Made by a program: the position numbers and the translations under genes
NCBI RefSeq assembly: GCF_038007465.1
Contig: NZ_JBBOXF010000001.1
Coordinates: 2,801,001-2,865,000, forward strand
DNA: 64,000 nt
Direction of reading: 5' to 3'
Origin: Sporosarcina sp. FSL K6-1508
Lineage (GTDB): Bacteria; Bacillota; Bacilli; Bacillales_A; Planococcaceae
Shown: one piece after another, positions 34,902 through 43,357 of the stretch
How positions within the stretch are numbered: position 1 is the first letter of the stretch
Layout: every line of letters begins with the position of its first letter
The notes under the pieces: generated by a model
The model's database searches: none
Seen by the model: only the letters and a program-made list of their open reading frames with translations
Told to the model about the DNA's origin: nothing

Positions 34902-35609
34902 TTGGAACACTTTAACCTATTCTTAGCATTTGGCGCTGGATTTTTATCTTTTTTATCCCCTTGCGCCCTCCCTTTATACCCTGCTTTTCTATCTTACCTT
35001 ACCGGGGTATCATTAAATGATCTAAAACAGGAAAAGGGTGTATTCAGAAGGAAAGCTTTTATCCATACCTTGCTATTCTTACTTGGTTTTTCAATTATTT
35101 TTTTAGCGTTAGGACTCTCCACTACTTTAATAGGCACCCTTTTTATTAGACATCAAGATTTACTTAGACAAATGGGCGCCATTGTAATGGTATTTTTCGG
35201 TTTAATGATTACTGGTATTCTGAAGTTTGATTTTATGATGTCGGAAAAGAAAATCCGATTTAAGAAAAGACCATCTGGTTACATAGGTTCTGTTTTAATT
35301 GGACTTGGCTTTGCAGCAGGTTGGACACCTTGTAGCGGTCCAATACTCGCAGGAGTTATTGCATTAGGAGTGTCAGATCCTTCAAAAGGTATGCTTTATA
35401 TGATTTTCTATGTCATAGGATTTTCAATTCCATTTATTCTAATGTCCTTGTTTATAGATAAAATGAATTTTCTAAAGAAAAGAAGCTCGATGTTCATGTC
35501 TATTGGCGGTGCACTGATGATTTTAATGGGTATTCTATTGTACTTCGATATGATGACAATAATTATTGCTTTTTTGACCAATATATTTGGAGGATTCACG
35601 GGGTTTTAA
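34902..35609 (+). CDS. ccdA: Cytochrome c biogenesis thiol transporter CcdA (copy 1)
   Basis: A 235-residue six-segment membrane protein moving reducing power from cytoplasmic thioredoxin to outside thiols. Redox Cys lie in SPCALPLYPAFLSYLTG (near residue 20) and GWTPCSGPI (near residue 150). TTG 34902 with TTAGGTGG upstream is preferred over ATG 34884, and this start aligns with the paralogue at 58422. resA follows 42 bp downstream. Confidence 0.93.
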   Translation: MEHFNLFLAFGAGFLSFLSPCALPLYPAFLSYLTGVSLNDLKQEKGVFRRKAFIHTLLFLLGFSIIFLALGLSTTLIGTLFIRHQDLLRQMGAIVMVFFGLMITGILKFDFMMSEKKIRFKKRPSGYIGSVLIGLGFAAGWTPCSGPILAGVIALGVSDPSKGMLYMIFYVIGFSIPFILMSLFIDKMNFLKKRSSMFMSIGGALMILMGILLYFDMMTIIIAFLTNIFGGFTGF

Positions 35610-35651
35610 TTCAGTTAAATCCAACAAACCTTAGTAAGGAGAATACATAAA

Positions 35652-36188
35652 ATGGAGAAAAAAAAGAAAAATCGTTTAATTTTGAGAGTAATAATATTGG
35701 CAGTATTGGCAGCTGCCATTATCTTTGCAATATACACGAGCTTTGCAAAAGAGAAGTATGATGTTTTAAGAGTCGGGGATTATGCACCGGACTTTACACT
35801 TGTTGATTTAAATGGGGAAAAACATCAATTATCAGCGTATAAAGGTCAAGGGGTCTTTTTAAACTTTTGGGGAACTTGGTGTACTCCATGTAAAAAAGAA
35901 ATGCCTGCTATGGGTAGACAATACCAGGTTTATAAAGATCAAGGGGTTCAGGTTTTGGCAGTCAATATCGCAGAGTCGAACTTGAAAGTTCAAACATTCG
36001 CTGACCAATACGGAATGATTTTCCCTACTTTAATTGATAAAACAAAAGATGTAATGGAAGCGTATAACATTCGACCGTTACCAACCACTATTCTTATCAA
36101 CCCAGAAGGTAAGATTGTAAAAATCATCACAGGAGAAATGTCTGAAAAGGATATTCAAGGATATATGGAGCAAATTAAGCCTGATTGA
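35652..36188 (+). CDS. resA: ResA-like membrane-anchored thiol-disulfide oxidoreductase (copy 1)
   Basis: A 178-residue TlpA/ResA protein: basic N-terminus, membrane anchor (about 9-29), thioredoxin fold with active site WCTPC (C77, C80) and cis-Pro loop RPLPTTILI. ResA reduces apocytochrome c thiols using electrons from CcdA, its operon neighbour. A close paralogue lies at 53833-54366; I count 17 differences over the last 135 or so residues. Confidence 0.95.
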   Translation: MEKKKKNRLILRVIILAVLAAAIIFAIYTSFAKEKYDVLRVGDYAPDFTLVDLNGEKHQLSAYKGQGVFLNFWGTWCTPCKKEMPAMGRQYQVYKDQGVQVLAVNIAESNLKVQTFADQYGMIFPTLIDKTKDVMEAYNIRPLPTTILINPEGKIVKIITGEMSEKDIQGYMEQIKPD

Positions 36189-36279
36189 TCATTGAAATCA
36201 CTTCTCGCACTTAACTTTATATCCTATAAACAGTATCCCTTTAATCAAACGGGATAGTAGGGATGAATTAAAATATATC

Positions 36280-36324
36280 CAAAAAACCCCCTTCCCAATC
36301 TAACACAATAGAAATATGTTAGAA
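36280..36324. repeat. Dispersed repeat copy 3, with internal hairpin
   Basis: A-run and ccaatctaacacaatagaaa followed by tatgttaga, as in copy 2. It lies just after the cadCA-ccdA-resA block. Confidence 0.65.
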
Positions 36325-36328
36325 TTGT

Positions 36329-36366
36329 AAAAAGTCTCTCTTTTATTTCAAAAGGGAGACTTTTTT
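36329..36366 (+). terminator. Terminator after ccdA-resA
   Basis: aaaagtctctc pairs with gggagactttt (one G-U pair) and continues into T. Confidence 0.75.
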
Positions 36367-36371
36367 ATCTA

Positions 36372-36409
36372 TTTTTGGTGTCAGAACTTTTAAGTTCTGA
36401 CACCAAAAA
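36372..36409. repeat. 38-bp perfect palindrome
   Basis: 18-base arms (36372-36389 and 36392-36409; ggtgtcagaactt and its complement within) around TT. It may be a second terminator or a REP-like element; it is adjacent to but separate from the terminator at 36329. Confidence 0.65.
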
Positions 36410-36538
36410 GCGAAGCTGATAGAATTAAGATTCTTAAGGTGTCGTATGATAGGGTCATAAAGACATTATAGAAGGTCTCGTGCTGTGAACATATAAAGGG
36501 ATAGTGACCCGTGTTAATTGGGATGAGGGGGAAATATT

Positions 36539-37246
36539 TTGAGTGATAACAAGATTGAAAGGAATGTATTATATTCTATCATCTTGGCATTAATATTAGT
36601 GCTATACATTTTAATTTCAGGAATGATCAATTCGATTTTCGGTTTTACTTTTTTTATCGGTTTTGAAAGTACGTTTTGGGGTCCCGCTTCAACCTTTTTA
36701 GGCGCACTATCTGGCGCGGGGTTAACAGGTCTATTAGCCCTTCGTATAAACCAAAAAGAGTCTCGAAGACTACGAGACATAGAGGTGGAACAATCGAATA
36801 AAGTGTTGAGGATTTTAAATCATTATTCAAAAAATCTTTTTGAGGAGTTAGAATCAATTCTATTTATAGATAATAGTTATAATGAACTTAGAGATCCTAT
36901 GCAAGATGTCCCGATGGTTGAAGTTAGTGAAGGAGAATTCGGACCTCAATATACTCCGGACGACGAGTTAGATGAGTATAATAGATTAACTAAACCACTT
37001 CTCGAAGCAAGAAGAATATCTGGACAAAACTTTGTTGATGAGTATAGAAAGTTTCGTGAAGTCAAAACAGATAATTTAAATTTAGATCAATTGGACAAGT
37101 ATTTAGGATTGATGAGCGACTTTAAATTATTTGTACTGCCCGTGATGTACGAAATAAAGGAAAAGAATTACCGTAGAATAAAAGAGTACGAGAACATTAA
37201 GATTCAAAGTATATTCACGGAACTATCTGAATTTACTAGCATGTAA
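36539..37246 (+). CDS. Two-segment membrane protein, unknown function
   Basis: A 235-residue protein from TTG 36539 (GAGGGGG upstream). Two N-terminal membrane segments (about 10-30 and 36-66) are followed by a long acidic, helical cytoplasmic part (70-235). No family recognised. A strong terminator ends it at 37316, so it is a single-gene unit at the start of the relic-rich zone. Confidence 0.6.
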   Translation: MSDNKIERNVLYSIILALILVLYILISGMINSIFGFTFFIGFESTFWGPASTFLGALSGAGLTGLLALRINQKESRRLRDIEVEQSNKVLRILNHYSKNLFEELESILFIDNSYNELRDPMQDVPMVEVSEGEFGPQYTPDDELDEYNRLTKPLLEARRISGQNFVDEYRKFREVKTDNLNLDQLDKYLGLMSDFKLFVLPVMYEIKEKNYRRIKEYENIKIQSIFTELSEFTSM

Positions 37247-37265
37247 GTTCCGGCCATCATCTAGT

Positions 37266-37316
37266 GGACAACAATTGATTACAGCATTGCGCTGTGTCAT
37301 TTGTTGTCCTCTTTTT
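37266..37316 (+). terminator. Terminator
   Basis: ggacaacaa and ttgttgtcc form a perfect 9-bp outer stem with an inner stem (acagc/gctgt), followed by ctttttg. Confidence 0.8.
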
Positions 37317-37507
37317 GTATTTCAAAAGGAGCGGGGTTTTAGACAACGATAGGAGTGGATTTTTTTGCTAAGTTGGATGGATAAATTAATACCGGAATAT
37401 ATAGAGGGGGAAAGCAACCAGGTACTTATCGAGGGGTCGATGAAAAGGCTGTTTATCAGCGTAGGTCGTATGAGAATATCGACTAGATTCCGGATATTGC
37501 AGAGCAA

Positions 37508-37753
37508 TTGGAAAACGAAGAAGAAAAGCAGTTGTATATGACTAAGGAAGAGAAGATTATATTAGCGGATATCTTCGTTTCTTTTTCACTAAGAGAACGA
37601 CAGTATTATATAATGCACGTTGCACCAAGGAGAAGTATGAGCGATATCGCAAACGAATTGGGGGTTAGTAAGAGTATGGTCCAGCAATCCATACGCAGAG
37701 CCAAAAAGAAGATTAAACAAAGGGTCGAAAAAGATTCTATGATATACGCTTGA
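37508..37753 (+). CDS. Sigma-70 region 4-like protein, truncated by amber codon
   Basis: The 81 codons encode a region-4-type HTH (FSLRERQYYIMHVAPRRSMS, IANELGVSKSMVQQSIRRAK), as in small phage/ICE sigma-like regulators. The reading frame continues upstream coherently (TYRGVDEKAVYQRRSYENID) to a TAG at 37484-37486 that separates it from IPDIAEQLENEEEK. The ORF thus looks like the C-terminal part of a larger gene broken by an in-frame stop. TTG 37508 has no clear ribosome site. Confidence 0.6.
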   Translation: MENEEEKQLYMTKEEKIILADIFVSFSLRERQYYIMHVAPRRSMSDIANELGVSKSMVQQSIRRAKKKIKQRVEKDSMIYA

Positions 37754-37899
37754 TATACGAAGTCTGCATATATGAAGGGGAAAATAAAAGAGGGGATGTG
37801 TTCGGGCAGCTTAACCTCTCCCACAGCCCCATACACACGAGTGATTGTTTAGGAGATTTCATCCTATTCTGATAATATTGTTAGTGGGAGGCGAAATCG

Positions 37900-38334
37900 A
37901 TGTATAATCACTATCAACACGGTCATCTGAATGAAAAAGCGAAAGCGGCAAAAAGGAACGAGCAGCCAGTAAGCAATGATGGTATTAAAAATACAGAAAT
38001 CCAAAAAACTATCGAAAACACAAAACTTAGTGATATTAAAAGGTTAAGCATGAGGATGATGAATGATTCTATCCGAGTAAATTCTGATGATGCGGAAGTG
38101 CTCAATGACCTATTCAACCTTTATAAAGCTGAAATCCTGGAATTATCGACAGAAATCGAATCGGTAGATAAAGCTTGGTCGTTAATCCAAGAGATAATGC
38201 AAGATGAAAACTATCTCACTGAAAAGCCTATGCTTTCTAGGACGGAGTACAGGGAACGTCTAGGGAAACTTGTAGATATAATTGAACGATATGTTGTCTG
38301 GAAACAGTCTATTGAGGGGGAGTTTAATGAGTGA
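37900..38334 (+). CDS. Hypothetical helical protein, phage/ICE-like
   Basis: A 144-residue hydrophilic protein, mostly helical (DAEVLNDLFNLYKAEILELS), no membrane segment. AGGCGAAATCG precedes ATG with a GGGAGG site. The stop overlaps the start of the next gene by 8 bases. No family recognised; the position with sigma-like, terminase and YjcQ-like genes suggests a phage or ICE origin. Confidence 0.55.
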   Translation: MYNHYQHGHLNEKAKAAKRNEQPVSNDGIKNTEIQKTIENTKLSDIKRLSMRMMNDSIRVNSDDAEVLNDLFNLYKAEILELSTEIESVDKAWSLIQEIMQDENYLTEKPMLSRTEYRERLGKLVDIIERYVVWKQSIEGEFNE

Positions 38335-38689
38335 GCCTTTATTTGACGGAAGGACAGAAGTGTCGAACGAAGTAGTAATCCAGAAGATGAAGTATTTTAT
38401 TGAAAGAGCTAATGAACTTATGAAAGTATACGAACATGACAAAAAAGCAATAGTGGATTTAGCTCGAGAACTCAGGAACGAATTGAAAGAAGAATACAAA
38501 AACAATGATTTGCAGAGAATACAAAAAGTATACAAAAATCATGATTTATTTTTTAGTTATTATAAACCAGGAGTAGCTGATGCCTATGTATCTACAGTTG
38601 GGCAGTTGACTCAAAGAAATGTTTACAGCTTTTTGTATGATGTCGATGACTATATACGCTGTCATTTGCCGAGTAAGTATAAAGAATAA
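38327..38689 (+). CDS. Hypothetical helical protein, coupled to upstream gene
   Basis: A 120-residue protein starting at ATG 38327 (GAGGGGGAG upstream, overlapping the previous gene). It has a Lys/Glu-rich helix (ANELMKVYEHDKKAIVDLAR) and an aromatic C-terminal region (VYSFLYDVDDYIRCHL). No motif known to me. Probably one transcription unit with the upstream gene. Confidence 0.55.
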   Translation: MSEPLFDGRTEVSNEVVIQKMKYFIERANELMKVYEHDKKAIVDLARELRNELKEEYKNNDLQRIQKVYKNHDLFFSYYKPGVADAYVSTVGQLTQRNVYSFLYDVDDYIRCHLPSKYKE

Positions 38690-38763
38690 ACGATTAATTA
38701 AAGCATTCATTAAGTTGGGTTCTATTTCATGCCTAAAAATTACGGAGGTGGTGGTGATGTGAT

Positions 38764-38877
38764 GTGCCTAATTGGGAAGAGATTCAGGGAGAATGGGAAA
38801 CAATGAAAATAACGTTTAAAGGACTTGCTGAAAAGCATGATGTAAAAGAAGGTGCGTTGAAGAGTCACAGGAATTGA
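38764..38877 (+). pseudogene. Phage terminase small subunit relic
   Basis: GTG 38764 follows GGAGGTGG and gives VPNWEEIQGEWETMKITFKG LAEKHDVKEGALKSHR, the N-terminal HTH of a terminase small subunit, then stops at 38875-38877; a one-base shift would extend it. The rest of the 38690-39127 gap has no gene. Confidence 0.6.
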
Positions 38878-39127
38878 AATTGAGTTTTTTGAAAAACACC
38901 GACAAAGTGAAAATAGAAAATTCTCTGTAACAGACTTGAAATTCAAATATTGCCAAGGTTTTCGATGACTATACGAAGTCGTTATATCACGGACGCATTC
39001 CAGGTGATGTTACCATTGTCAAGTAGAGAGAGTTAGTAAATGCATAGCATTGTCATTACAACTGACTACTAAGAAGGTATTGGCTCCCTTTATGTCGAAG
39101 TATGATTGAAAAGGGGGAGTGATAGCA

Positions 39128-39760
39128 ATGGTTCATGAAATGGCGTTAAAACATGCGGAGCTATTAAAAGAAGTAGATGCTAGTTTCGAAGTGAATAAGA
39201 TAATGTTTAGCGATAAGGGAATAAGTTTTGAAGGAGATCCATCTTCCTATTGGTTAATAAAAAGAGGGGGCGATCAAATTCTAATATCCCATGAAGGTGT
39301 AATTTCTGGGTTCCGTGTTGCCACCGTCAAAAGCGGAGTCAGAAAAGAGTTCGAAATACCAGTGTTTCCAAAAAAGGCAGTAGACAAATTCAGATTGCAA
39401 GATCTTACTTATTTAATTGCAGAATGCTTTGATTTTAATGCATATAAGCCGGAAGGCAATCTGACGGAAGTACAACAAGAAAAGTTCTTTGAGCTGGCCG
39501 AGCGGTATTTGAACTATCAAGGATTGAACCCGGTACAAGTCTTAGAGGATAACCACCCAAGGCAATTGGATGCTGAGATAGCTGCAGACGCGTTGTCCGA
39601 AAGTGTCAAAAGAGTTCTCCTGTTACTAAGGGAAAGGCCAGGAGTGGAAGAATCACTTAAATTACTTCTTGATGAATATGAAAATCTATCAGAGTTGGAA
39701 AAATTAGGATATATCCTAGATAGAGCTGAGAAGCTGGCTGATAGATTCAGTATTCAATAA
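39128..39760 (+). CDS. Hypothetical protein of phage/ICE-like cluster
   Basis: A 210-residue soluble acidic protein. AAGGGGGAG nine bases before ATG 39128 decides the start over GTG 39119, which touches the ribosome site. The N-terminal part is beta-rich (SSYWLIKRGGDQILISHEGV) and the C-terminal part helical (VKRVLLLLRERPGVEESLKL). No family recognised. Confidence 0.55.
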   Translation: MVHEMALKHAELLKEVDASFEVNKIMFSDKGISFEGDPSSYWLIKRGGDQILISHEGVISGFRVATVKSGVRKEFEIPVFPKKAVDKFRLQDLTYLIAECFDFNAYKPEGNLTEVQQEKFFELAERYLNYQGLNPVQVLEDNHPRQLDAEIAADALSESVKRVLLLLRERPGVEESLKLLLDEYENLSELEKLGYILDRAEKLADRFSIQ

Positions 39761-39869
39761 AGCTGACCCCATATTCAGTGAAGCAGATGGTTTGTTATGA
39801 ACCTTAAAAATCACATGTATAATCATGATTTTGAAGCGGTAGTGAATCCGCTGGATGCGGTGAAAATAT

Positions 39870-40223
39870 TTGCAGAGGAAGGGGCGAATACTTATAACTA
39901 ATGATACTTTTGATGTCATACTTGCAATACTAAAGTATTTAGAAGACTCCATGGATGATGAACGAATTGATTTCAGTAAAGTGAATGCTGAGGCTTTAGG
40001 AATTAGCGAACCGAGATACAACAGGATTCTTAGTATCATGATTGAAGAAGGGTATCTTACTGGCTTAACGGCAGTTCCAATTCCTGGTCAAACTTACGAT
40101 TCATATAAGGCGATTGATCCGTGTATAACGATGTTTGGCATTGAAACCCTGAAGGACAATACATTATCTGCAAAGGCATTGCGATTCGCCAAAGCCATTA
40201 AGGAATGGATCCCAGGTTATTAA
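39870..40223 (+). CDS. YjcQ-family protein
   Basis: About 117 residues resembling the YjcQ family of phage/ICE proteins with a winged-helix look: FDVILAILKYLEDSMDDERI, ALGISEPRYNRILSIMIEEG, YLTGL and ITMFGIETLKDNTLSAKALR. The start is uncertain: TTG 39870 lacks a ribosome site, while AGGAAGGGG at 39877-39885 has no standard start at proper spacing, so the 5' end may be damaged. Function unknown. Confidence 0.6.
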   Translation: MQRKGRILITNDTFDVILAILKYLEDSMDDERIDFSKVNAEALGISEPRYNRILSIMIEEGYLTGLTAVPIPGQTYDSYKAIDPCITMFGIETLKDNTLSAKALRFAKAIKEWIPGY

Positions 40224-40277
40224 TTGTTGTTCTAGAGCATCTCATTTGAGGTGCTTTTTTACGGGGAGGACTTTATC

Positions 40278-40442
40278 ATGAGTAAACCTAAACTAAATAC
40301 AGTCGTCAATGTCGCGAAGCTAGACACGCGGAATAAGTACGAAAAAAGCATTCAAAATATGTGGGATATGCTTCCCTATGTGACACAAGAGTGGGAGGGC
40401 AAGTCGAAGTTTTTGGAAGCAAAATATGATGGCTTTTTTTAG
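40278..40442 (+). pseudogene. Small gene cut by group II intron insertion
   Basis: GGGGAGGA precedes ATG 40278. The product (54 residues, MSKPKLNTVVNVAKLDTRNK) runs into the intron boundary: its last residues and stop are at the exon-intron junction. The 3' exon is not found downstream, so the gene is truncated. It resembles a small phage-type protein. Confidence 0.45.
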
Positions 40443-40798
40443 TGCGCCCAGCATGGGCGTAGTCTATAGGGTGCAAGTCCCGAGCTTGAAGGCAGAAGTA
40501 ACAGTTAGCTTAACGCAAGGGTGTCCGTGGCAACGTGGAATTTGAAGGAAGCGAACGGCAAACCCCCGGTCTGAGGAACACGAACTTCATATAAGGCTAG
40601 GTGTAATTGGATAAGTTATCCAAACGAAACAAAGTCCTTTCTTCCGAAGGTTGTACAGAGTAAATGAAGCAGATAGATGGAGGGAAAGACTACATTCTTA
40701 CCTGGGGAGGTCTGATTGATACGCCAAGTACTCTTGGTAACCTGTCTAGTGATGGACAGCTGAATAATCAGAAGTTGACAGGAAAAGGGGGGAGTCAG
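40442..40798 (+). mobile_element. Truncated group II intron (5' part, no reverse transcriptase)
   Basis: The stretch starts GTGCGCCCAGCATGGGCG and contains typical bacterial group II intron domain I strings (AGTCTATAGGGTGCAAGTCC, GCGAACGGCAAACCCCCGGT, GTCTGAGGAACACGAACTTC) and a domain IV lead-in (GAAGTTGACAGG...GGGGGGAGTCAG). It breaks off before the reverse-transcriptase gene; no catalytic domain V is visible before 41048. It is therefore a dead intron end. Confidence 0.85.
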
Positions 40799-40924
40799 TG
40801 ATTTTAACATCTGCCTAATCTCCTTAGTGAATCCAATAACAACGCGCCCCAAATAATCACCCTCTATGCTTTATAGCTGAACAGTGAGAGGGTTATGCGT
40901 AACCTTAGTGAGCGTTTTCGTTTT

Positions 40925-41034
40925 ACAACATAATATAAATTATGTTGTATTTTTCTGTTTTATTGATATATAATAAAGGGTATAATGCAACATAGTTTAT
41001 TAATTATAATAAAAAGTAAATGCAACATAATTTA
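40925..41034. other. IRS-like recombination site of TnpI recombinase
   Basis: acaacataat-ataa-attatgttgt (40925-40948) is a perfect inverted pair; two direct copies of the same motif follow (tgcaacatagttta at 40986, tgcaacataattta at 41021), just before the recombinase gene. An inverted core pair plus two direct accessory motifs upstream of tnpI is the layout of the Tn4430 internal resolution site. Confidence 0.65.
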
Positions 41035-41048
41035 CAGGAGATGATAGT

Positions 41049-41903
41049 ATGATGGAAACTTTCCGGGAATATTTAAATTCAAGCGACCTAAGTGAAAATA
41101 CCATCAAAGGGTACACTCAATCCGTTAATGGATATCTAAAATGGTTTGATGAATCAAAAGGTGTTTCATTTACAAAGCTGCACCGGGAAAATATTCGCGA
41201 ATATCTATCCTATCTTAAAACAATTGAAGCGGTAGGACCTAAAACGATTAATACGAAATTGAGCGGTTTAGTAAAATTCAACGAGTTTTTAATTCATGAC
41301 AAAAAACAATTGGATCTGGTTATCGAAAGAAGTGATTTCGTTAAAGTTCAGCAGCAGTATGCGTCTCTCGCAAAAGTTGAATTTCAGGATGCAGAAATGT
41401 TTCGTCAGTTAGTACTGGATAGTGGAAAGGCGAGAAATTATGCAATCGTGACTGTGCTAGCCTATGGGGGATTACGCATCTCAGAAACACTCAATTTAAA
41501 AGTGACTGATATTAACTTGGTTTCCCGTGAAATACTTATTGTAGACGGGAAGGGGGATAAATCTAGAACAGTTTTTATGGGGGAGAAAGTAAAGATTGCC
41601 TTGCAGTCTTGGCTGCGGGAGAGGAAGGAAAAAGAAATAGATTGCGAATTTCTTTTCCCGAGCAACCGAAACAAAAGGTTGGATCGTACTGTCGTAAATA
41701 GGTTGTTTAATACGTATTCGGCCAAGATTGGAAAAGATATAACTCCGCATGATCTTCGTCATTTCTTTTGTTCAAATGCGATTGAGAAAGGTATGAGTAT
41801 TCATGAAGTGGCGAATCAAGCGGGACATTCAAATATCCATACGACGATGTTATATACGAACCCTACCAAAAAAGAAATGCTGGAGAAAATGAATCTCCTT
41901 TAA
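41049..41903 (+). CDS. TnpI-like tyrosine recombinase
   Basis: A 284-residue tyrosine recombinase, the same length as Tn4430 TnpI. Catalytic residues: R143 (GGLRISE), Lys in DGKGDKSR, HDLRH, GHSNIHTT and Y269 (MLYTNPT). The N-terminal SAM-like core-binding domain spans about 1-90. TnpI resolves cointegrates of Tn3-family transposons at the IRS site located upstream. No Tn3 transposase gene is present in the window, so the element is incomplete. XerC/D-like integrase is the alternative reading. Confidence 0.88.
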   Translation: MMETFREYLNSSDLSENTIKGYTQSVNGYLKWFDESKGVSFTKLHRENIREYLSYLKTIEAVGPKTINTKLSGLVKFNEFLIHDKKQLDLVIERSDFVKVQQQYASLAKVEFQDAEMFRQLVLDSGKARNYAIVTVLAYGGLRISETLNLKVTDINLVSREILIVDGKGDKSRTVFMGEKVKIALQSWLRERKEKEIDCEFLFPSNRNKRLDRTVVNRLFNTYSAKIGKDITPHDLRHFFCSNAIEKGMSIHEVANQAGHSNIHTTMLYTNPTKKEMLEKMNLL

Positions 41904-41952
41904 AAATGAATCTATAATTGAAGAGGTTTTATGCGACAACTAGTGTAACACA

Positions 41953-42012
41953 GGGGGGCAGCCCGCACTTTGACCGATAATTTGCGCTTATTTCAAGTGT
42001 TATTTTGCACAT
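41953..42012 (+). repeat. Tn3-like terminal sequence copy a
   Basis: GGGGGG followed by cagcccgcactttg and taatttgcgctta; the cacttt...taatttg...cttattt...gttattttgca block matches the pair of sequences at 43739-43878. The G-run at the outer end is typical of Tn3-family ends. It lies 50 bp after the recombinase gene. Confidence 0.55.
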
Positions 42013-42616
42013 ATAACTTTAAAAAACTGACTAACTTCACATGAGAAGATTATCTGGGTTTCTTCATTGCAACATAAGATGGATTTTATTAGGTTATTGA
42101 ACGTAGAATAATGAACAGGGTTTTGTAACGTCTATAGCCATAAAAAGCATTCATTTCAACGGGGATCTGTGTGTGTTCAGAAAAGGACGAGTTTTGGAAC
42201 AGATATTGGGTTTTAAAATTATTCGAAGGTTACTTTTTTGATAAAGAGTGCATTTTAACTTTGTTCCGCAACGGGGTTATATTATTGAGGGAAATAAACA
42301 AGCATTTAGATAATGTAATTGAGATTGTGAAGGATGACACTTAAACTCCCATGAAAATTAAAAAACGCTCAAAATCTATAAAAATGTATAACAAAAAAAG
42401 CTCAGAAAAAGTTTTTTTGAAAAAAGACTGAGCCTTGAGAAGGATACTGAACAAATATTGATGTTCTTGTTGAATTATGGATAATTTTGCGTACTTTGAT
42501 GAACTCGCCATTCTATAAAACTACTTTATTGGTGACATATAAATAAAACTTTTCCAATTATGTTTACTTTCGACATTTAATACCGTCTATATAATAGTAC
42601 TAATAAAAATAAAATA
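42013..42616. other. Gene-free AT-rich stretch
   Basis: No gene is supported. A hairpin gctcag...ctgagc lies near 42400-42436. A short frame near 42270-42345 (LLREINKHLDNVIEIVK) shows no family. Confidence 0.6.
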
Positions 42617-42688
42617 ATGTATGGAGTCTCTGATAGAACTGTTTATTCACCAACAACTTATGATATAACAGGTGCTAAAGAGGCAGTG

Positions 42689-42739
42689 AAATAATACAAA
42701 AAGCGTTAATCCACTGGATTAACGCTTTTTGTATTATTT
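42689..42739. terminator. Strong 24-bp perfect hairpin
   Basis: 42689-42712 pairs without mismatch with 42716-42739 around ACT, giving T-runs on both strands. It overlaps the stop of a 25-codon frame (42617-42694) that may be the remnant of a lost gene's 3' end. Confidence 0.75.
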
Positions 42740-42844
42740 ATTGCCTACAGTCTATTTACATTTAATGTGGTTTCCGTTTTCCTATACTATATTTGTAACG
42801 AATACTGTGTACAATACGTCGAATTATATAAGGGGGTGTAATTC

Positions 42845-43357
42845 GTGAGAAAAACTGTTCTAATATGTATGTCATTTGTTATGATATGTGGGTTAATCGG
42901 TTGTAGTAATTCAAACGAGAGTAAGACTGAACAAAATGATGGTTCAAGTAGTAATGAAAAAAATCATGAAGTTAGTTTAACTCATAATAAAAAACCACCT
43001 TCATTAACAATTACGGTTGGCGAAGAAATAATTAAAACACAACAAGGAGGATATAATTGGAATTATTTTGACGCAAAAACAGGACAAACGGTTGGCGTCG
43101 AAGCAGAATCTTTACCACCTACCGAAATTATTAACGTTGAAAATGCTGTTAGTATCAATCTAAAAGAGACAATAAAACTTAATTTTGAAAACGAACCAAT
43201 TAAATATGAAATTGTAGCTTATGACGAAAATAATAGTGTGTTTGCAACTTATAATGATTTTAAGGATGTAAAAGAAAAAGGTAAAACGGTTTATGGAATA
43301 GTAGCTACTTGGGATAATGGTAAAGCTATTTATGTAGTAGCATTAGATATTCAATAG
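42845..43357 (+). CDS. Putative lipoprotein, unknown function
   Basis: A 170-residue lipoprotein: signal peptide with lipobox LIGC (Cys at about residue 20), a Ser/Asn/Glu-rich linker, then a beta-rich domain (PSLTITVGEEIIKTQQGGYN). GTG 42845 follows AAGGGGG. No family recognised. It sits in the same AT-rich block as the YobA-like lipoprotein and the protease. Confidence 0.65.
   Translation: MRKTVLICMSFVMICGLIGCSNSNESKTEQNDGSSSNEKNHEVSLTHNKKPPSLTITVGEEIIKTQQGGYNWNYFDAKTGQTVGVEAESLPPTEIINVENAVSINLKETIKLNFENEPIKYEIVAYDENNSVFATYNDFKDVKEKGKTVYGIVATWDNGKAIYVVALDIQ

Noticed and set aside
40251..41048. CRISPR array or tRNA/rRNA genes in the relic zone or elsewhere
   Set aside because: No regularly spaced repeats of CRISPR type and no tRNA cloverleaf or rRNA sequence was recognised anywhere in the window.
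25828..42330. Similarity of the permease relic start (aacaagcatttag.taatgt) to a sequence near 42295
   Set aside because: Only about 21 bases with one mismatch and no further similarity; too weak to call a second relic.
42617..42694. 25-codon frame before the 24-bp hairpin as a small gene
   Set aside because: No ribosome site is visible and the frame has no recognisable pattern; more likely the end of a lost gene.
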